49,774 bases of DNA, from assembly GCF_021191705.1 (NCBI RefSeq), contig NZ_JAIWPU010000051.1:1-49774 (forward strand), given 5' to 3'. Every line of letters begins with the position of its first letter. The stretch's first letter is position 1. The notes beneath the pieces were generated by a model, which saw only the letters and a list, made by a program, of their open reading frames with translations, was not told the DNA's origin and ran no database searches. The stretch comes from Proluteimonas flavola. Its GTDB lineage: Bacteria > Pseudomonadota > Gammaproteobacteria > Xanthomonadales > Xanthomonadaceae. Shown here piece after piece: positions 37,549-47,054 of this stretch. The position numbers and the translations under genes are program-made.

Positions 37549-38332
37549 ACGGCATCAACAGCAGCAGGCCCGCACCCAGCGCGATACGGTAGACCGCGAA
37601 GCCGGTGAAACGGTGCCGCTTGATGTAGCCCATCAGCCACTTCACCACGATGAAGCCGGTGACCATCGCGGCCACGAAGGCGATGGCGACATCGCCCCAG
37701 GCTTCCTCGCCCAGGCCCTGGTCGAGCCACAGTTCCAGGAACGCGTAGGCGCTGGCGGCGAACATCGTCGGAATGCCGACCAGAAACGCGAACTCGGCCG
37801 CCGCCGAACGCCGGCTCAGGCCCAGCAGCATCGCCAGGAAGATCGTCGCCGCCGAGCGCGAGGTGCCGGGGAATACGCCGGCCACCACCTGTGCCAGGCC
37901 GACCGCGATCGCCACCGTCCAGGTCACGTGCGCGTTATCGCCGCGCTTTTCCGCGAAGTGTTCGGCCACCAGCATCCAGATGCCGCCGATGATCAGCGCC
38001 CAGGCGACCGGCGTGACCGTTTCCGGCAGTTCCCAGCCGGCCATGCGCACCGGCAGACCGACCAGCGCGGTGACCAGGAAGGCGACTGCGAGCTTCATCG
38101 AATAATCGCGGTGCGCGCGGTTGCGTAGGCCCGTCGTCAGCTGCCAGATGCGCTGGCGGAACACCAGCAGCGTCGCGAGGATCGCGCCGGCCTGGATGAC
38201 GATGTTGAAGAAGTCCGAGCGCGCGCCCAGCCAGTGCTGGGCGATCAGCAGGTGGCCGGTACTGGAGACGGGCAGGAACTCGGTGAGCCCCTCGATGATG
38301 CCGAGGAGCAGGGCGGAAATCGGATCGGACAC
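37538..38332 (-). CDS. uppP: Undecaprenyl-diphosphatase (UppP/BacA)
   Basis: UppP removes a phosphate from undecaprenyl diphosphate at the outer face of the inner membrane and so recycles the lipid carrier for peptidoglycan and O-antigen. The 264-residue polytopic product has the two signatures EGLTEFLPVSSTGH (14-27) and PGTSRSAAT (about 155-163), which hold the active-site residues. The start is GTG at 38332 without a clear ribosome binding site. The reading frame and family N-terminus (MSDPISALLLGIIEG) support it. It closes the group of cell-envelope genes in this part. Confidence 0.94.
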   Translation of the reverse strand: MSDPISALLLGIIEGLTEFLPVSSTGHLLIAQHWLGARSDFFNIVIQAGAILATLLVFRQRIWQLTTGLRNRAHRDYSMKLAVAFLVTALVGLPVRMAGWELPETVTPVAWALIIGGIWMLVAEHFAEKRGDNAHVTWTVAIAVGLAQVVAGVFPGTSRSAATIFLAMLLGLSRRSAAAEFAFLVGIPTMFAASAYAFLELWLDQGLGEEAWGDVAIAFVAAMVTGFIVVKWLMGYIKRHRFTGFAVYRIALGAGLLLLMPSGF

Positions 38333-38411
38333 GGTGGCTTGGGCTGCGCGGGGGCAAGCCCGCGAGGATACCGGTCGTCGATGCCCGCGCGAACCAGCGC
38401 GGGTGCAGCGG

Positions 38412-39062
38412 TCAGTTGCGCGCGGCGCCGGCCGACTGCTTGAGTTCGCGGTAGCGCGTCAGCGCCGCCTGCAGGTCGCCGTCCAGCGCCGCCTGCTCGA
38501 CCCGTTGCTGGTCGAGGATCGCCAGTTGCCGCTGCAGGTCGGCGTGCTGGCTGCGGATGCTGTCGGCCAGCGGTTTCGCGACGGCCTGGCCGGCCAGTTC
38601 GCGCTCGCCGGCCTGGCGCAGCAGCGACAGCAGGCTGCTGCGCAGGTTGTCGACGCCCATGCGCGAAGTCTTGAGCGCCTCGTCCACCAGCACGATGCGC
38701 TCGCCGTAGGCACGGCGCAGGTCGGCCTCGGTCGCGTAGGACTCGACCATCGCCAGTTCCTGGCGCTGGCGCAGCGCCGCGGCCTCGGCGTCGAGCCTGG
38801 CCTGCTGCGCGGCCGCGGCGGCGGCGCTGCGTTCCTCGGCGGTCAGTGCACGGCCCACGTGCGCGGTGGCCATGCCGCTGCGGGCGCTGATCTCGGTGCG
38901 TTCGGCGTCGACCGCCGAAGCCGGCAGTGCATCGCCGCAGACGCGGCGGCCGCCTTCGTTCCAGCAGTAGACCTTGCGGTCGGCGGCCGGCGCTTGCGCC
39001 AGGACGCCGGTGACCATGCAGGCCAGCAGCAGGCCGCCCATCAGTCGGATCTGGAAGTGCAT
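38412..39062 (-). CDS. DUF4124-like secreted protein with a coiled-coil region
   Basis: A 216-residue exported protein. After the signal peptide (MHFQIRLMGGLLLACMVTGV, cut near LAQA) comes KVYCWNEGGRRVCGDALP, which fits the DUF4124 type (a Cys pair around an aromatic-rich strand). The remainder is highly helical with Ala, Arg, Gln and Glu (ARLDAEAAALRQRQELAMVE, later QHADLQRQLAILDQQRVEQ), a probable coiled coil in the periplasm. The function is unknown. The ATG at 39062 begins the signal. It lies between uppP and pyrE on the same strand. Confidence 0.8.
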   Translation of the reverse strand: MHFQIRLMGGLLLACMVTGVLAQAPAADRKVYCWNEGGRRVCGDALPASAVDAERTEISARSGMATAHVGRALTAEERSAAAAAAQQARLDAEAAALRQRQELAMVESYATEADLRRAYGERIVLVDEALKTSRMGVDNLRSSLLSLLRQAGERELAGQAVAKPLADSIRSQHADLQRQLAILDQQRVEQAALDGDLQAALTRYRELKQSAGAARN

Positions 39063-39096
39063 GTCGTCCGTCCCCCTGACGGCCCGGAGCGTGGAA

Positions 39097-39756
39097 TCAG
39101 CCTGTCGGTTCGCTGCCATGCCGGGCCCGGTAGGCGAGCAGGCGGTCGCGTTCTGCCGCCAGTGTCGCGCGCTGTCCGACAAATGCAAGCAGGTCGGACA
39201 GCCCGGCGATGGCGACCACCGGCACGCCCTGTTCGCGCGCGACACGCTGCGCGGCGGACTCCCGGCTGTCTTCAGCCACGCGTTCCTGGCGGTCGAGCGC
39301 GATGACGATGCCGGCCACCGTGCCGCCGCCCTCGGCGATCAGGCCCAGCGCTTCGCGGATGGCGGTGCCGGCGGTGATCACGTCGTCGACGATCAGCACC
39401 CGGCGGCCCGCTAACGGCGCGCCGATCAGGGTGCCACCCTCGCCGTGCGCCTTGGCTTCCTTGCGGTTGAACGCGACCGGCAGGTCGCGGCCACGGCGGG
39501 CGTATTCGCAGGCCAGCGCGGTCGCCAGCGGGATGCCCTTGTAGGCCGGGCCGAACAGCAGGTCGAACTCCACGCCGGCCGCCTCCAGCGCATCGGCATA
39601 GCAACCGGCCAGCGTGGCGATGGCGACGCCGGAATCGAAGCGCCCGGCGTTGAAGAAGTACGGGCTGACGCGGCCGGACTTCAGAGTGAACTCGCCGAAG
39701 CGCAGCGCGTCGGCCTCGAGGGCGAGCTGCAGGAAACGGGTGCGATGGTCGGTCAT
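39097..39756 (-). CDS. pyrE: Orotate phosphoribosyltransferase
   Basis: PyrE joins orotate and PRPP in pyrimidine synthesis. The 219-residue product has LKSGRVSPYFFNAG (25-38), GPAYKGIPLA (69-78), FNRKEAKAHGEGG (96-108, the flexible loop) and the PRPP motif VLIVDDVITAGTA (120-132). The start ATG (39756) overlaps the stop of the upstream acetyltransferase gene in an ATGA arrangement, so translation is probably coupled. No attenuator-type leader is visible, since the upstream sequence is coding. In many gammaproteobacteria pyrE follows rph, which is not the case here. Confidence 0.96.
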   Translation of the reverse strand: MTDHRTRFLQLALEADALRFGEFTLKSGRVSPYFFNAGRFDSGVAIATLAGCYADALEAAGVEFDLLFGPAYKGIPLATALACEYARRGRDLPVAFNRKEAKAHGEGGTLIGAPLAGRRVLIVDDVITAGTAIREALGLIAEGGGTVAGIVIALDRQERVAEDSRESAAQRVAREQGVPVVAIAGLSDLLAFVGQRATLAAERDRLLAYRARHGSEPTG

Positions 39757-40265
39757 GGCGGCCATTGTCCCACGCCGAGTGCGCGCCGCATCAGGTGCTG
39801 CGGCCCGCCGCTGCCGCCGGGCAGCATCCCCTCGCTGGCGACGAACCCGGCGCGCCGGTACAGGTGCAGGGCGACGGTATTGGCCACATGCACGGTCAAC
39901 TCCAGCCAAGGACGTCCTGGATGGCGTCGCGCCAGATCCGCGCAGCAGGCCGCGAGTGTCGGCAGGCCGAGACCGCGCCCCTGCCAGGCCATGCCGAGCG
40001 CGAAAGCGCGCAGCACCACCGGGCGCCGGTCGACATCGCGCGTGGCCGCGACCGGCGTCGGATAGTCGAGACGATAGAAGCCGATGACGGTATCGCCCAG
40101 CAGCACGACCATCGCGTCGCTGTCCCGCGCGGCCATGGCGTTGTCGACATGGAAGGCGATGTCGCCGGCGTAGACGGCCTGCGTCGCCGTCAGCGCCAGA
40201 CGGCGCACGGCCTCGGCCTGCGTGGTCGAGGCGATGACGACACGAGGCAGCGGACCCGACAACAT
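39753..40265 (-). CDS. GNAT family N-acetyltransferase
   Basis: A 170-residue acetyltransferase-fold protein. The acetyl-CoA motif is around FALGMAWQGRGLGLPTLAAC (motif A, QGRGLG), and the second part is LELTVHVANTVALHLYRRAGF, typical of GNAT motif B. The ATG at 40265 (MLSGPLPRVV) was chosen because the longer open frame upstream overlaps xthA. Its TGA overlaps the pyrE ATG by four bases, making it the leading gene of a two-gene unit. The substrate is unknown. Confidence 0.88.
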   Translation of the reverse strand: MLSGPLPRVVIASTTQAEAVRRLALTATQAVYAGDIAFHVDNAMAARDSDAMVVLLGDTVIGFYRLDYPTPVAATRDVDRRPVVLRAFALGMAWQGRGLGLPTLAACCADLARRHPGRPWLELTVHVANTVALHLYRRAGFVASEGMLPGGSGGPQHLMRRALGVGQWPP

Positions 40266-40349
40266 CGGCCGAGCATACGCGTGCGCGGGCCAGGGCGACG
40301 CGCGCGAATCCGTTAGGCTTGGCACCGGTCCACGTTGTTTCAGGTCTGC

Positions 40350-41168
40350 ATGAGAATCATCAGCTTCAACGCCAACGGCGTGCGCTCCGCCGCGAAAAAG
40401 GGCTTCTTCGACTGGTTCGTCGCCCAGGACGCCGACGTGCTGTGCATGCAGGAGACCAAGGCGCAGGAACACCAGCTGATCGGCGAGTCCGGGCTGCATG
40501 CGGACTTCCTGCCCGCCGGCTACAAGGCCTGGTTCCGCGATGCGTCGACCAAGAAGGGCTACAGCGGCGTGGCGATCTATGCCCGGCGCGAGCCCGACGA
40601 GATCCGCACGGCGCTCGGCTGGGCGCCGTTCGACGACGAGGGCCGCTACATCGAGGCGCGCTTCGGCAACCTGAGCGTGGTGTCGTTCTACATCCCGTCC
40701 GGTTCGTCGGGCGAGCTGCGCCAGGGCTTCAAGTTCGAGGTCATGGACTGGCTCAAACCCATCCTCGACCAGTGGCTGGCCAGCGGCCGCGACTACGTGC
40801 TGTGCGGCGACTGGAACATCGTGCGTGCGCGCAACGACATCAGGAACTGGACCAGCAACCAGAAGAACTCCGGCTGCACGCCGCCCGAGCGCGCGTGGCT
40901 CAACGGCATGATCGGCGACGCCTGCGGCGACGGGCTGTGCGAGCCGCCGGCGACCGGCTGGCTCGACGCGTTGCGCGTGCTGCGGCCCGACGCCGCCGAA
41001 TACACCTGGTGGAGCAACCGTGGCGCCGCGCGCGCCAACAACGTCGGGTGGCGGATCGACTACCAGTTCATCACCCCGTCGCTGCGCGATCGCGTGCAGT
41101 CGGTCGCGGTGCATCCCAAGCCGCGCTTCTCCGATCACGCCCCGCTGGTCGTGGACTACCGCGCGTGA
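40350..41168 (+). CDS. xthA: Exodeoxyribonuclease III
   Basis: A DNA-repair 3'-5' exonuclease and AP endonuclease of 272 residues. It has ISFNANGVRSA (4-14), the metal glutamate Glu35 in QETKAQ, YSGVAIYAR, GDWNIVRARND (the Asp-Asn pair) and the closing SDHAPLVVDY with the catalytic Asp-His. The ATG at 40350 (MRIISFNANG) fits the family. An earlier ATG at 40335 would add five residues. Its stop overlaps the GTG of ampG (GTGA), so xthA and ampG are translationally coupled, an unusual functional pair. Confidence 0.96.
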   Translation: MRIISFNANGVRSAAKKGFFDWFVAQDADVLCMQETKAQEHQLIGESGLHADFLPAGYKAWFRDASTKKGYSGVAIYARREPDEIRTALGWAPFDDEGRYIEARFGNLSVVSFYIPSGSSGELRQGFKFEVMDWLKPILDQWLASGRDYVLCGDWNIVRARNDIRNWTSNQKNSGCTPPERAWLNGMIGDACGDGLCEPPATGWLDALRVLRPDAAEYTWWSNRGAARANNVGWRIDYQFITPSLRDRVQSVAVHPKPRFSDHAPLVVDYRA

Positions 41169-42502
41169 GCACGTCGTCGGGCGGCGGCGTCGATGCGCCG
41201 GTGTCGTACAAGGGCTGGCGCGGCATCCGCCGGGCGTTTGCCACACCGTCCGCGGTGACGATGCTGTTCTTGGGTTTCGGCAGCGGCCTGCCGTTCCTGC
41301 TGATCGCCTCGCAGACCCTGTCCACGCGCCTGCGCGACGTGGGCCTGGATCTGGGCAGCATCGGGTTGATCAGCCTGGCGAGCTTCTTCTACCTGCTGAA
41401 GTTCCTGTGGGCGCCGCTGATCGACCGCTACGCGTTTCCGCTGACGGCATTTCTCGGCCGCCGCCGCTCGTGGCTGCTGGCCTCGCAGGTCGTGGTGATG
41501 CTGGCATTGGTGGCGCTGGCCTTCACCCGGCCGGATGTGGGCGTCGGCCCGCTGGTCGGCTGGGTGCTGCTGGCCTCGTTCGCGGGCGCGACCCAGGATT
41601 CGGTCGTCGACGCCTACCGGATCGAAGTGGCGCCGGCGAATGCGCAGGCCGCGCTCGCGGCGACCTATACGCTGGGCTACCGCTTCGGCCTGATCCTCGC
41701 CGGCGCGGGCGCGCTGTACCTCGCCGAATACCGGGACTGGATCTGGGCCTATCTGGCGATGGCGTCGCTGATGCTGTTGCCGATCGCGACGACCCTGCTG
41801 TGCCGGGAACCGGTCGCGCCGGAATCGACGGTGGTGCGCCGGATCGATTTCATCGGCGCGTTCTGGCAGCCGTTCTCGAGCTTCTTCACCGGCAACGGCG
41901 TGGCGCTGGGCCTGGTGCTGCTGCTGTTCGTCGGCCTGTTCAAGTTTCCCGACCAGGTGATCGGTGTGATGTCGGGACCGTTCTATCTCGACTCCGGTTA
42001 CACCAAGTCCGATATCGCAACGGTGTCCAAACTGTTCGGCGTGTGGATGGGCATCGCAGGCGCGTTCGCCGGCGGCATCGCGGTCGCGGCGTTCGGGTTC
42101 CGTCGCATGTTGCTGGTGGCGGCGATCGGCGTCGCACTGTCGAATCTGGCGTTCCTGCTGATGGCGCAGAATCCGGGACAGATCTGGGCGTTCTATGCCG
42201 CGATCAGCGCCGACAACCTGTTCCAGGGCTTCGCCGGCGTCGTGCTGATCGCGTTCATGTCGTCGCTGACCGACCGCAACTTCACCGCGACCCAGTTCGC
42301 ACTGCTGGTGTCGTTGGCGAACCTGCCGGGCAAGTTCGCCGGTGGCGTCTCCGGTTACGTCGTGGAAGCCACCTCCTACAGCGTCTTCTTCGTCGTCAGC
42401 GCACTGACCGTCGTGCCGACACTGCTCTTGCTCGCGTGGCTCTGGCGGTTTATCAAGGAAGCCCCGCCGCAGGCCGCGGCTGCCCGGAATTCGGCACCAT
42501 GA
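41165..42502 (+). CDS. ampG: AmpG-like MFS transporter of anhydromuropeptides
   Basis: A 445-residue, 12-14-span major facilitator transporter. It follows AmpG: FLGFGSGLPFLLIASQTLST, LKFLWAPLIDRY, FLGRRRSWLLASQ, ATQDSVVDAYRIEV, TLGYRFGLILAG and the C-terminal SANLPGKF-type string LANLPGKFAGGVSGYV. AmpG imports GlcNAc-anhydroMurNAc peptides for murein recycling, in which anmK, in the next unit, acts on anhydroMurNAc. The start is GTG at 41165, overlapping the xthA stop. The frame continues upstream through xthA without meaning. The stop overlaps the ATG of the small ORF. Confidence 0.9.
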   Translation: MSTSSGGGVDAPVSYKGWRGIRRAFATPSAVTMLFLGFGSGLPFLLIASQTLSTRLRDVGLDLGSIGLISLASFFYLLKFLWAPLIDRYAFPLTAFLGRRRSWLLASQVVVMLALVALAFTRPDVGVGPLVGWVLLASFAGATQDSVVDAYRIEVAPANAQAALAATYTLGYRFGLILAGAGALYLAEYRDWIWAYLAMASLMLLPIATTLLCREPVAPESTVVRRIDFIGAFWQPFSSFFTGNGVALGLVLLLFVGLFKFPDQVIGVMSGPFYLDSGYTKSDIATVSKLFGVWMGIAGAFAGGIAVAAFGFRRMLLVAAIGVALSNLAFLLMAQNPGQIWAFYAAISADNLFQGFAGVVLIAFMSSLTDRNFTATQFALLVSLANLPGKFAGGVSGYVVEATSYSVFFVVSALTVVPTLLLLAWLWRFIKEAPPQAAAARNSAP

Positions 42503-42765
42503 CCGAAATCGTCCTCCGCGACCTCGACCCCGCGCTGCTCGAGCGCATCGCCGCCTATGCGCAGACGCAGGGCTGGGGACAGGCACGCACGCTGCGGTTC
42601 CTGCTCGAGCAGGGCCTGCGCGCCAGCATCGGCGACGAGCGCTCGACCTTCGACGCGGCCGAGGACGGCGTGCTGGCCGCGGCGATCGGTGCGCTGGAAC
42701 AGATTCCCGACGACACCTTCGCGCTGATCGGGCGTGGTGCGGTGCAGCCGCCCGCAGCGAGCTGA
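42499..42765 (+). CDS. Small protein coupled to ampG, possible ribbon-helix-helix type
   Basis: An 88-residue acidic product. Its ATG overlaps the ampG TGA (ATGA), so it is co-translated. The first ~45 residues (VLRDLDPALLERIAAYAQTQ, then TLRFLLEQGLRAS) have the strand-helix-helix pattern seen in ribbon-helix-helix DNA-binding or antitoxin-like proteins. The rest is helical and acidic. No toxin gene is next to it, so an antitoxin role is not supported. Function unknown. It ends just before the repeat and poly-G tract. Confidence 0.7.
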   Translation: MTEIVLRDLDPALLERIAAYAQTQGWGQARTLRFLLEQGLRASIGDERSTFDAAEDGVLAAAIGALEQIPDDTFALIGRGAVQPPAAS

Positions 42766-42780
42766 GGCGAAAGAGTTCGT

Positions 42781-42920
42781 CCTGTGGGAGGGGGGGGGGG
42801 GGGGGGGGGGGGGCGGGGGGGGGGCGGGGGGGGGGGGGGCGGCGGCGGCCGCCCCGCCGCCCGCGCGCGCGAGGGGCCGTCCCGGGAATGCCCCTCGCGC
42901 GCGAGCGCGCTCCCACAGGA
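42781..42920. repeat. TGTGGGAGCGCGC hairpin repeat interrupted by a poly-G tract
   Basis: The ends CCTGTGGGAG (42781-42790) and CTCCCACAGG (42910-42919) are perfect inverses, and GCGCGCGAGGGGC / GCCCCTCGCGCGC form the inner stem. Between the left end and the inner stem, where only a few bases such as CGCGCT are expected, lie about 50 G residues and 20 more G/C bases (about 42790-42860). This insertion is most likely a sequencing or assembly artefact. Frames through it are not genes. Confidence 0.75.
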
Positions 42921-42982
42921 AGACGGGCGCCTGCCTTTGCAGGATGGGTGGAGCGCATCGGAATCCCGAGCGCAGCGCATTT

Positions 42983-44116
42983 TCAGGCCGGATGCACCAC
43001 CCCGAGCACGCGCGGTCCGGCCGCGCCGGTGACCGACGGCAGGTTCCCCGGCCGGCCGAGCACGGTCTGCCGTGCCAGCCACGCGAAGCCCATCGCCTCG
43101 ACATGATCCGGATCGAGCCCGTGCGCGGCGCTCGATTCGACGACCACATCTGGTAGCGCCTCGCCCAGTGCGCGCATCAGCGCGGCGTTGTGCACGCCGC
43201 CGCCGCAGCCGATCACCCGCGCGGTGCCCGGCTGGGTCGCGCGCAGGGCGTCGGCGATCGTCGCCACGCTGAGCGCGAGCAGCGTCGCCTGGATATCGGC
43301 GATGGATTCGCCGCCCTGCAGCGCGGCGTCGACCCAGTCGAGATGGAACTGGTCGCGCCCGGTGGACTTGGGCGGTGGCGCGGCGAACCACGGCTCGGCC
43401 CGCAGCCGTGTCAACAAAGCGCTGTCGACGCGACCGCTCGCGGCCAGGGCGCCATCGCGATCGAAGGCTTCGCCGGTGTGGCGCAGGCACCACGCATCCA
43501 TCAGCCCGTTGGCCGGACCGGTATCGAAACCGCGCACCGGGCCGCCATCGCCCGGCAGCAGGGTCAGGTTGGCGATACCGCCGAGGTTGAGCACCGCGCG
43601 ATCCTCGCCCGCCCGCGACAGCAATGCCGCATGCAGCGCGGGCAACAGCGGCGCGCCATGCCCGCCGGCGGCGACATCGCGGCGGCGGAAATCGGCGACC
43701 GTCGCCACGCCGGTGCGCTCGGCGATGCGTGCGCCGTCGCCGAGCTGCAGGGTGAACGGCGCACGCCCGTCGCCGTCGCGCCCGTGCGGGCGATGCCGCA
43801 GCGTCTGGCCATGCGAGCCGATCGCGGCGATGTCGGCTGCGGTGAGCCCGGCATCCGCGATCGCGGCCAGCGCGGCATCGGCGAACGCATCGGCGATCAA
43901 CACATCGAGTTCGCCGACCTCGTCGAGCGTCAGCGTCGCGGCCTGCTGGCCGAGCGCGACCAGCCGCTCGCGCAGCGCAGCGTCCCAGGGACAGGTCGCG
44001 CCGAAACGCAGCTGCGCCTCGAGCGTGCCGTCGGCGCGATCGTCGAAGCGGACGATGGCCGCGTCGATGCCGTCGGCGCTGGTGCCCGAGATCAGGCCGA
44101 GGAACAGATCGGGCAT
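42983..44116 (-). CDS. anmK: Anhydro-N-acetylmuramic acid kinase
   Basis: AnmK opens and phosphorylates 1,6-anhydroMurNAc to MurNAc-6-phosphate during murein recycling. The 377-residue product begins [17 protein letters not shown] (7-23, the ATP loop, where families usually have GTSMDGID), has [10 protein letters not shown] (99-108) and [17 protein letters not shown] (141-157), with Asp147 the likely catalytic base, NLGGIANLT and GFDTGPAN. The ATG at 44116 (MPDLFLG) fits the family better than an ATG six codons upstream. ampG, which imports the substrate, lies within 500 bases on the other strand. Confidence 0.95.
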   Translation of the reverse strand: MPDLFLGLISGTSADGIDAAIVRFDDRADGTLEAQLRFGATCPWDAALRERLVALGQQAATLTLDEVGELDVLIADAFADAALAAIADAGLTAADIAAIGSHGQTLRHRPHGRDGDGRAPFTLQLGDGARIAERTGVATVADFRRRDVAAGGHGAPLLPALHAALLSRAGEDRAVLNLGGIANLTLLPGDGGPVRGFDTGPANGLMDAWCLRHTGEAFDRDGALAASGRVDSALLTRLRAEPWFAAPPPKSTGRDQFHLDWVDAALQGGESIADIQATLLALSVATIADALRATQPGTARVIGCGGGVHNAALMRALGEALPDVVVESSAAHGLDPDHVEAMGFAWLARQTVLGRPGNLPSVTGAAGPRVLGVVHPA

Positions 44117-44150
44117 GGCGTCGGCTTCGAACACAAAGTGGAGGCCAAAC

Positions 44151-44179
44151 GAAACGCCCGGCGCAGAGCCGGGCGTTTC
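44151..44179 (-). terminator. Terminator of the M23 peptidase gene
   Basis: GAAACGCCCGGC-GCAGA-GCCGGGCGTTTC is a 12-bp perfect stem eight bases beyond the M23 stop codon, and on the minus strand it is followed by GTTTGG. It separates M23 transcription from anmK. Confidence 0.85.
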
Positions 44180-44186
44180 AAGCGGA

Positions 44187-45653
44187 TCAGCCGCGGCCGT
44201 TGCCGGGCCGTGCGGCGTTCGCGACCTGCCGGTCGGGATCCGGCCTGGCCGGGACCTGCGCGTAGATCACGTTCTCGACCTCGCGGATACGCGCCAGCGC
44301 CGGGCCGGTCTGCTGGCGGAACTGCGCGAGCGCGGCGCCGCTGAGCGGATCGGGCTCGGGCATCGTGTGCTGCAGCGGGTTGCGGTGCGCACCGTTGACG
44401 CGGAATTCGTAGTGCAGATGCGGACCGGTCGACAGGCCGGTGGTGCCGACGTAGCCGATCACCGTGCCCTGCGACACGCGCTGGCCCTGGCGGATGTTGC
44501 CGAAGCGCGACATGTGCGCGTACAGCGTGGTGTGGCCGCGGCCGTGGTCGAGCACCACGGTATTGCCGTAACCGCCCTGCACGCCGCGGAACTGCACGCG
44601 CGCATCGCCGGCGGCCATGATCGGCGTGCCGGTCGGCGCGGCGTAGTCGACGCCCTTGTGCATGCGCATCGTGCCCAGCACCGGATGGCGACGGCTGCCG
44701 AAACGCGAGCTCAGGCGCGCGTACTGGATCGGCATGCGGATGAAGCTCTTCTTCAGCGGGCGGCCTTCGGCGTTGTAGTACTCGGCCTTGCCGTCCTGCT
44801 CGTAACGGAACGCGCTGAAGGGCTTGCCCTTCGCGGTGAACACCGCCGCCTGCACCGGGCCGCTGCGGATCAGTTCGCCTTCGCGCCAGACCTGCTCGAC
44901 GACGACGCTGAAACGGTCGGTCTGGGTGACGTCGGTGTTGAAGTCGATGTCGTACTTGAAGACCTCGTCGGTCAGCGTGTTGATGTTCGCGCCCGACAGG
45001 CCCAGCTTGCGCGCCGAATGGAACAGCGAGCGGCCCACTTCGCCGCTGATGACGACGTTGCGGATCTCGACCGGGCGTTCCACCACGTCTTCGCGGATCG
45101 TGTCGCCGGCGAGGCTCAGTTCGACGCGCTCGGTCTCGCTGCGGTCGTAGCGGAGCTTGTTGAGCGTGCCGTCGAGCGCGAGGTCGAAGCCCAGCTCGGT
45201 GCCCGGACGCATGCGCGTCAGCTTGGCTTTGGCATCGGGCAGTTCGAGGATGCGGTGCATCGTCGAGGCCGGCAGGTCGAGATCGGAGAAGATCGAACCC
45301 AGCGTCTGGCCGCGTTCGACGGTGACCAGCTGCCAGGTGTCGTGGGTCTGCTGCGCGGTGCGCTGCGCGGCGGTCAACGGCGGCAGCGCCAGCGACATCG
45401 TCACCAGGTCGTGCTGCGGTTGGGCCTCGCCGCGCATCGCCTGCGAGACGCCGGGCACCAGGGTCACGACCAGCACGCCGAGCGTGGCGAAGAGGCTGGC
45501 ATGGCCCCAGTCGCGGCGCGTCCAGCGACCGGGATACAGCCGCAGGCGCGATGCCTGTTCCTGTTGCCTGTTCCGGGCCGCAGCCTGCAAGTTGTCGTGG
45601 AGCACCTGCTGGTGGTGGGCGTCGGCCTGGGGGGGCGGGACGGGAGTCGTCAT
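44187..45653 (-). CDS. M23 family murein endopeptidase (MepM-like)
   Basis: A 488-residue inner-membrane-anchored periplasmic endopeptidase. One membrane segment lies at about 52-70, an OapA/LysM-like region around 105-160 ([19 protein letters not shown]), and the M23 domain at about 305-425 with zinc ligands His332 and Asp336 (MHKGVDY) and His414 in PHLHYEF. The pattern is that of MepM, which cuts D,D-crosslinks to let murein grow. The order anmK / M23 / tyrS is as in Pseudomonas aeruginosa PA0666-PA0668, as I recall it. The ATG at 45653 starts a cytosolic tail of 50 polar residues. It is divergent from tyrS. Confidence 0.94.
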   Translation of the reverse strand: MTTPVPPPQADAHHQQVLHDNLQAAARNRQQEQASRLRLYPGRWTRRDWGHASLFATLGVLVVTLVPGVSQAMRGEAQPQHDLVTMSLALPPLTAAQRTAQQTHDTWQLVTVERGQTLGSIFSDLDLPASTMHRILELPDAKAKLTRMRPGTELGFDLALDGTLNKLRYDRSETERVELSLAGDTIREDVVERPVEIRNVVISGEVGRSLFHSARKLGLSGANINTLTDEVFKYDIDFNTDVTQTDRFSVVVEQVWREGELIRSGPVQAAVFTAKGKPFSAFRYEQDGKAEYYNAEGRPLKKSFIRMPIQYARLSSRFGSRRHPVLGTMRMHKGVDYAAPTGTPIMAAGDARVQFRGVQGGYGNTVVLDHGRGHTTLYAHMSRFGNIRQGQRVSQGTVIGYVGTTGLSTGPHLHYEFRVNGAHRNPLQHTMPEPDPLSGAALAQFRQQTGPALARIREVENVIYAQVPARPDPDRQVANAARPGNGRG

Positions 45654-45825
45654 CGTGCGGGTCCGGATGGCGTGAACGGCGTGTCAGCGAGGTAACATAG
45701 AGATGTGAGGTCCATGCGTCAAATGCCTGACCGGACTCGAATTTTTGCCACGCTCACCTGATAACGAAGCCTTAACCCGGCGTGTCCGCATTCACTTTCC
45801 AGCCATCCACGAGATCCCCGCACCG

Positions 45826-47043
45826 ATGTCCCTGCAGCCCGCCACCGCGCCCCTCGACCTGATCGCCCGCGGCACGGACGAGATCCTCAAGCGCGACGAT
45901 CTCGAAGCGCGCCTGAAGCTCGGGCGCCCGCTGCGGATCAAGGCCGGTTTTGACCCGACCGCGCCGGACCTGCACCTCGGCCACACGGTGCTGCTCAACA
46001 AGCTGCGCCAGTTCCAGGACCTCGGCCACCAGGTGATCTTCCTGATCGGCGACTTCACCGGGATGATCGGCGACCCGTCGGGGAAGAGCGCGACGCGCAA
46101 GGCGCTGAGCCGCGAGGACGTGCTGGCCAATGCCGAAACCTACAAGGACCAGGTGTTCAAGGTCCTCGACCCGGCCAAGACCGAAGTCCGCTTCAATTCC
46201 GAGTGGTTCGGCACGATGGGCGCGGCCGACATGATCCGCCTGGCGTCGTCGCATACGGTCGCGCGGATGCTCGAGCGCGACGATTTCGCCAAGCGCTACG
46301 CCGGCCAGCAGCCGATTGCGATCCACGAATTCCTCTACCCGCTGGTGCAGGGCTACGACTCGGTGGCGCTCAAGGCCGACGTCGAATGCGGCGGCACCGA
46401 CCAGAAATTCAACCTGCTGATGGGCCGCGGCCTGCAGGAAAGCCACGGCCAGGCGCCGCAGATCGTGCTGACGATGCCGCTGCTGGTCGGGCTCGACGGC
46501 GTCAACAAGATGGGCAAGTCGCTCGGCAACTATATCGGCGTGACCGAACCGGCGATCGACATGGTCAACAAGACCATGAAGATCGGCGACGCCCTGATGT
46601 GGGACTGGATCGAGCTGCTGAGCTTCGACATCGGCATCGACGAGGCCAGGGCGCTGAAGGCCGAGGTCGAGGCCGGCACGCTGAATCCGCGCGACGTGAA
46701 GCTGCGCCTGGCGCGCGAACTCGCCACGCGCTTCCACGACGCCGACGCGGCCGAGCTCGCGATCCGCGGCTGGCGGGTCGCGATCTCCGGCGAAGGCGAC
46801 GTGTCGCTGCTGCCGCTGCAGGACGTGACCGTGCCGTCCGAGGGCCTGCGCATCGGCGCGCTGCTGACGGCCGCCGGCATCACGCCGAGCAATTCAGAAG
46901 CCAGCCGCAAGCTCAAGGAACGCGCGGTCAAGGTCGACGGCGCGGTGGTCGAGGACGCGGGGCTGGAGTTCAGGCCCGGGTTCGAGGGTGTGCTGCAGGT
47001 TGGCAAGCGCAATTTCGCGCGGGTGCGGCTGGTCGCGGGCTGA
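45826..47043 (+). CDS. tyrS: Tyrosyl-tRNA synthetase
   Basis: TyrRS charges tRNA-Tyr. The 405-residue chain has a class I HIGH-type motif HLGH (50-53, in [13 protein letters not shown]) and KMGKS (228-232), a form found in the TyrZ-like bacterial subgroup where E. coli has KFGKT. The tyrosine pocket GFDPTAPD is at 41-48. The C-terminal S4 domain (about 340-405, [21 protein letters not shown]) binds tRNA. The ATG at 45826 (MSLQPATAP) was chosen. An ATG at 45745 is in frame but adds an uncertain 27-residue tail. A ribosomal RNA operon often follows tyrS in this family, but none is seen in the window. Confidence 0.96.
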   Translation: MSLQPATAPLDLIARGTDEILKRDDLEARLKLGRPLRIKAGFDPTAPDLHLGHTVLLNKLRQFQDLGHQVIFLIGDFTGMIGDPSGKSATRKALSREDVLANAETYKDQVFKVLDPAKTEVRFNSEWFGTMGAADMIRLASSHTVARMLERDDFAKRYAGQQPIAIHEFLYPLVQGYDSVALKADVECGGTDQKFNLLMGRGLQESHGQAPQIVLTMPLLVGLDGVNKMGKSLGNYIGVTEPAIDMVNKTMKIGDALMWDWIELLSFDIGIDEARALKAEVEAGTLNPRDVKLRLARELATRFHDADAAELAIRGWRVAISGEGDVSLLPLQDVTVPSEGLRIGALLTAAGITPSNSEASRKLKERAVKVDGAVVEDAGLEFRPGFEGVLQVGKRNFARVRLVAG

Positions 47044-47054
47044 GGCTGCTTTTT

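Noticed and set aside
40319..41164. Upstream extension of ampG
   Set aside because: The ampG frame is open through xthA, but only xthA is a real protein there. ampG begins at the GTG overlapping its stop.
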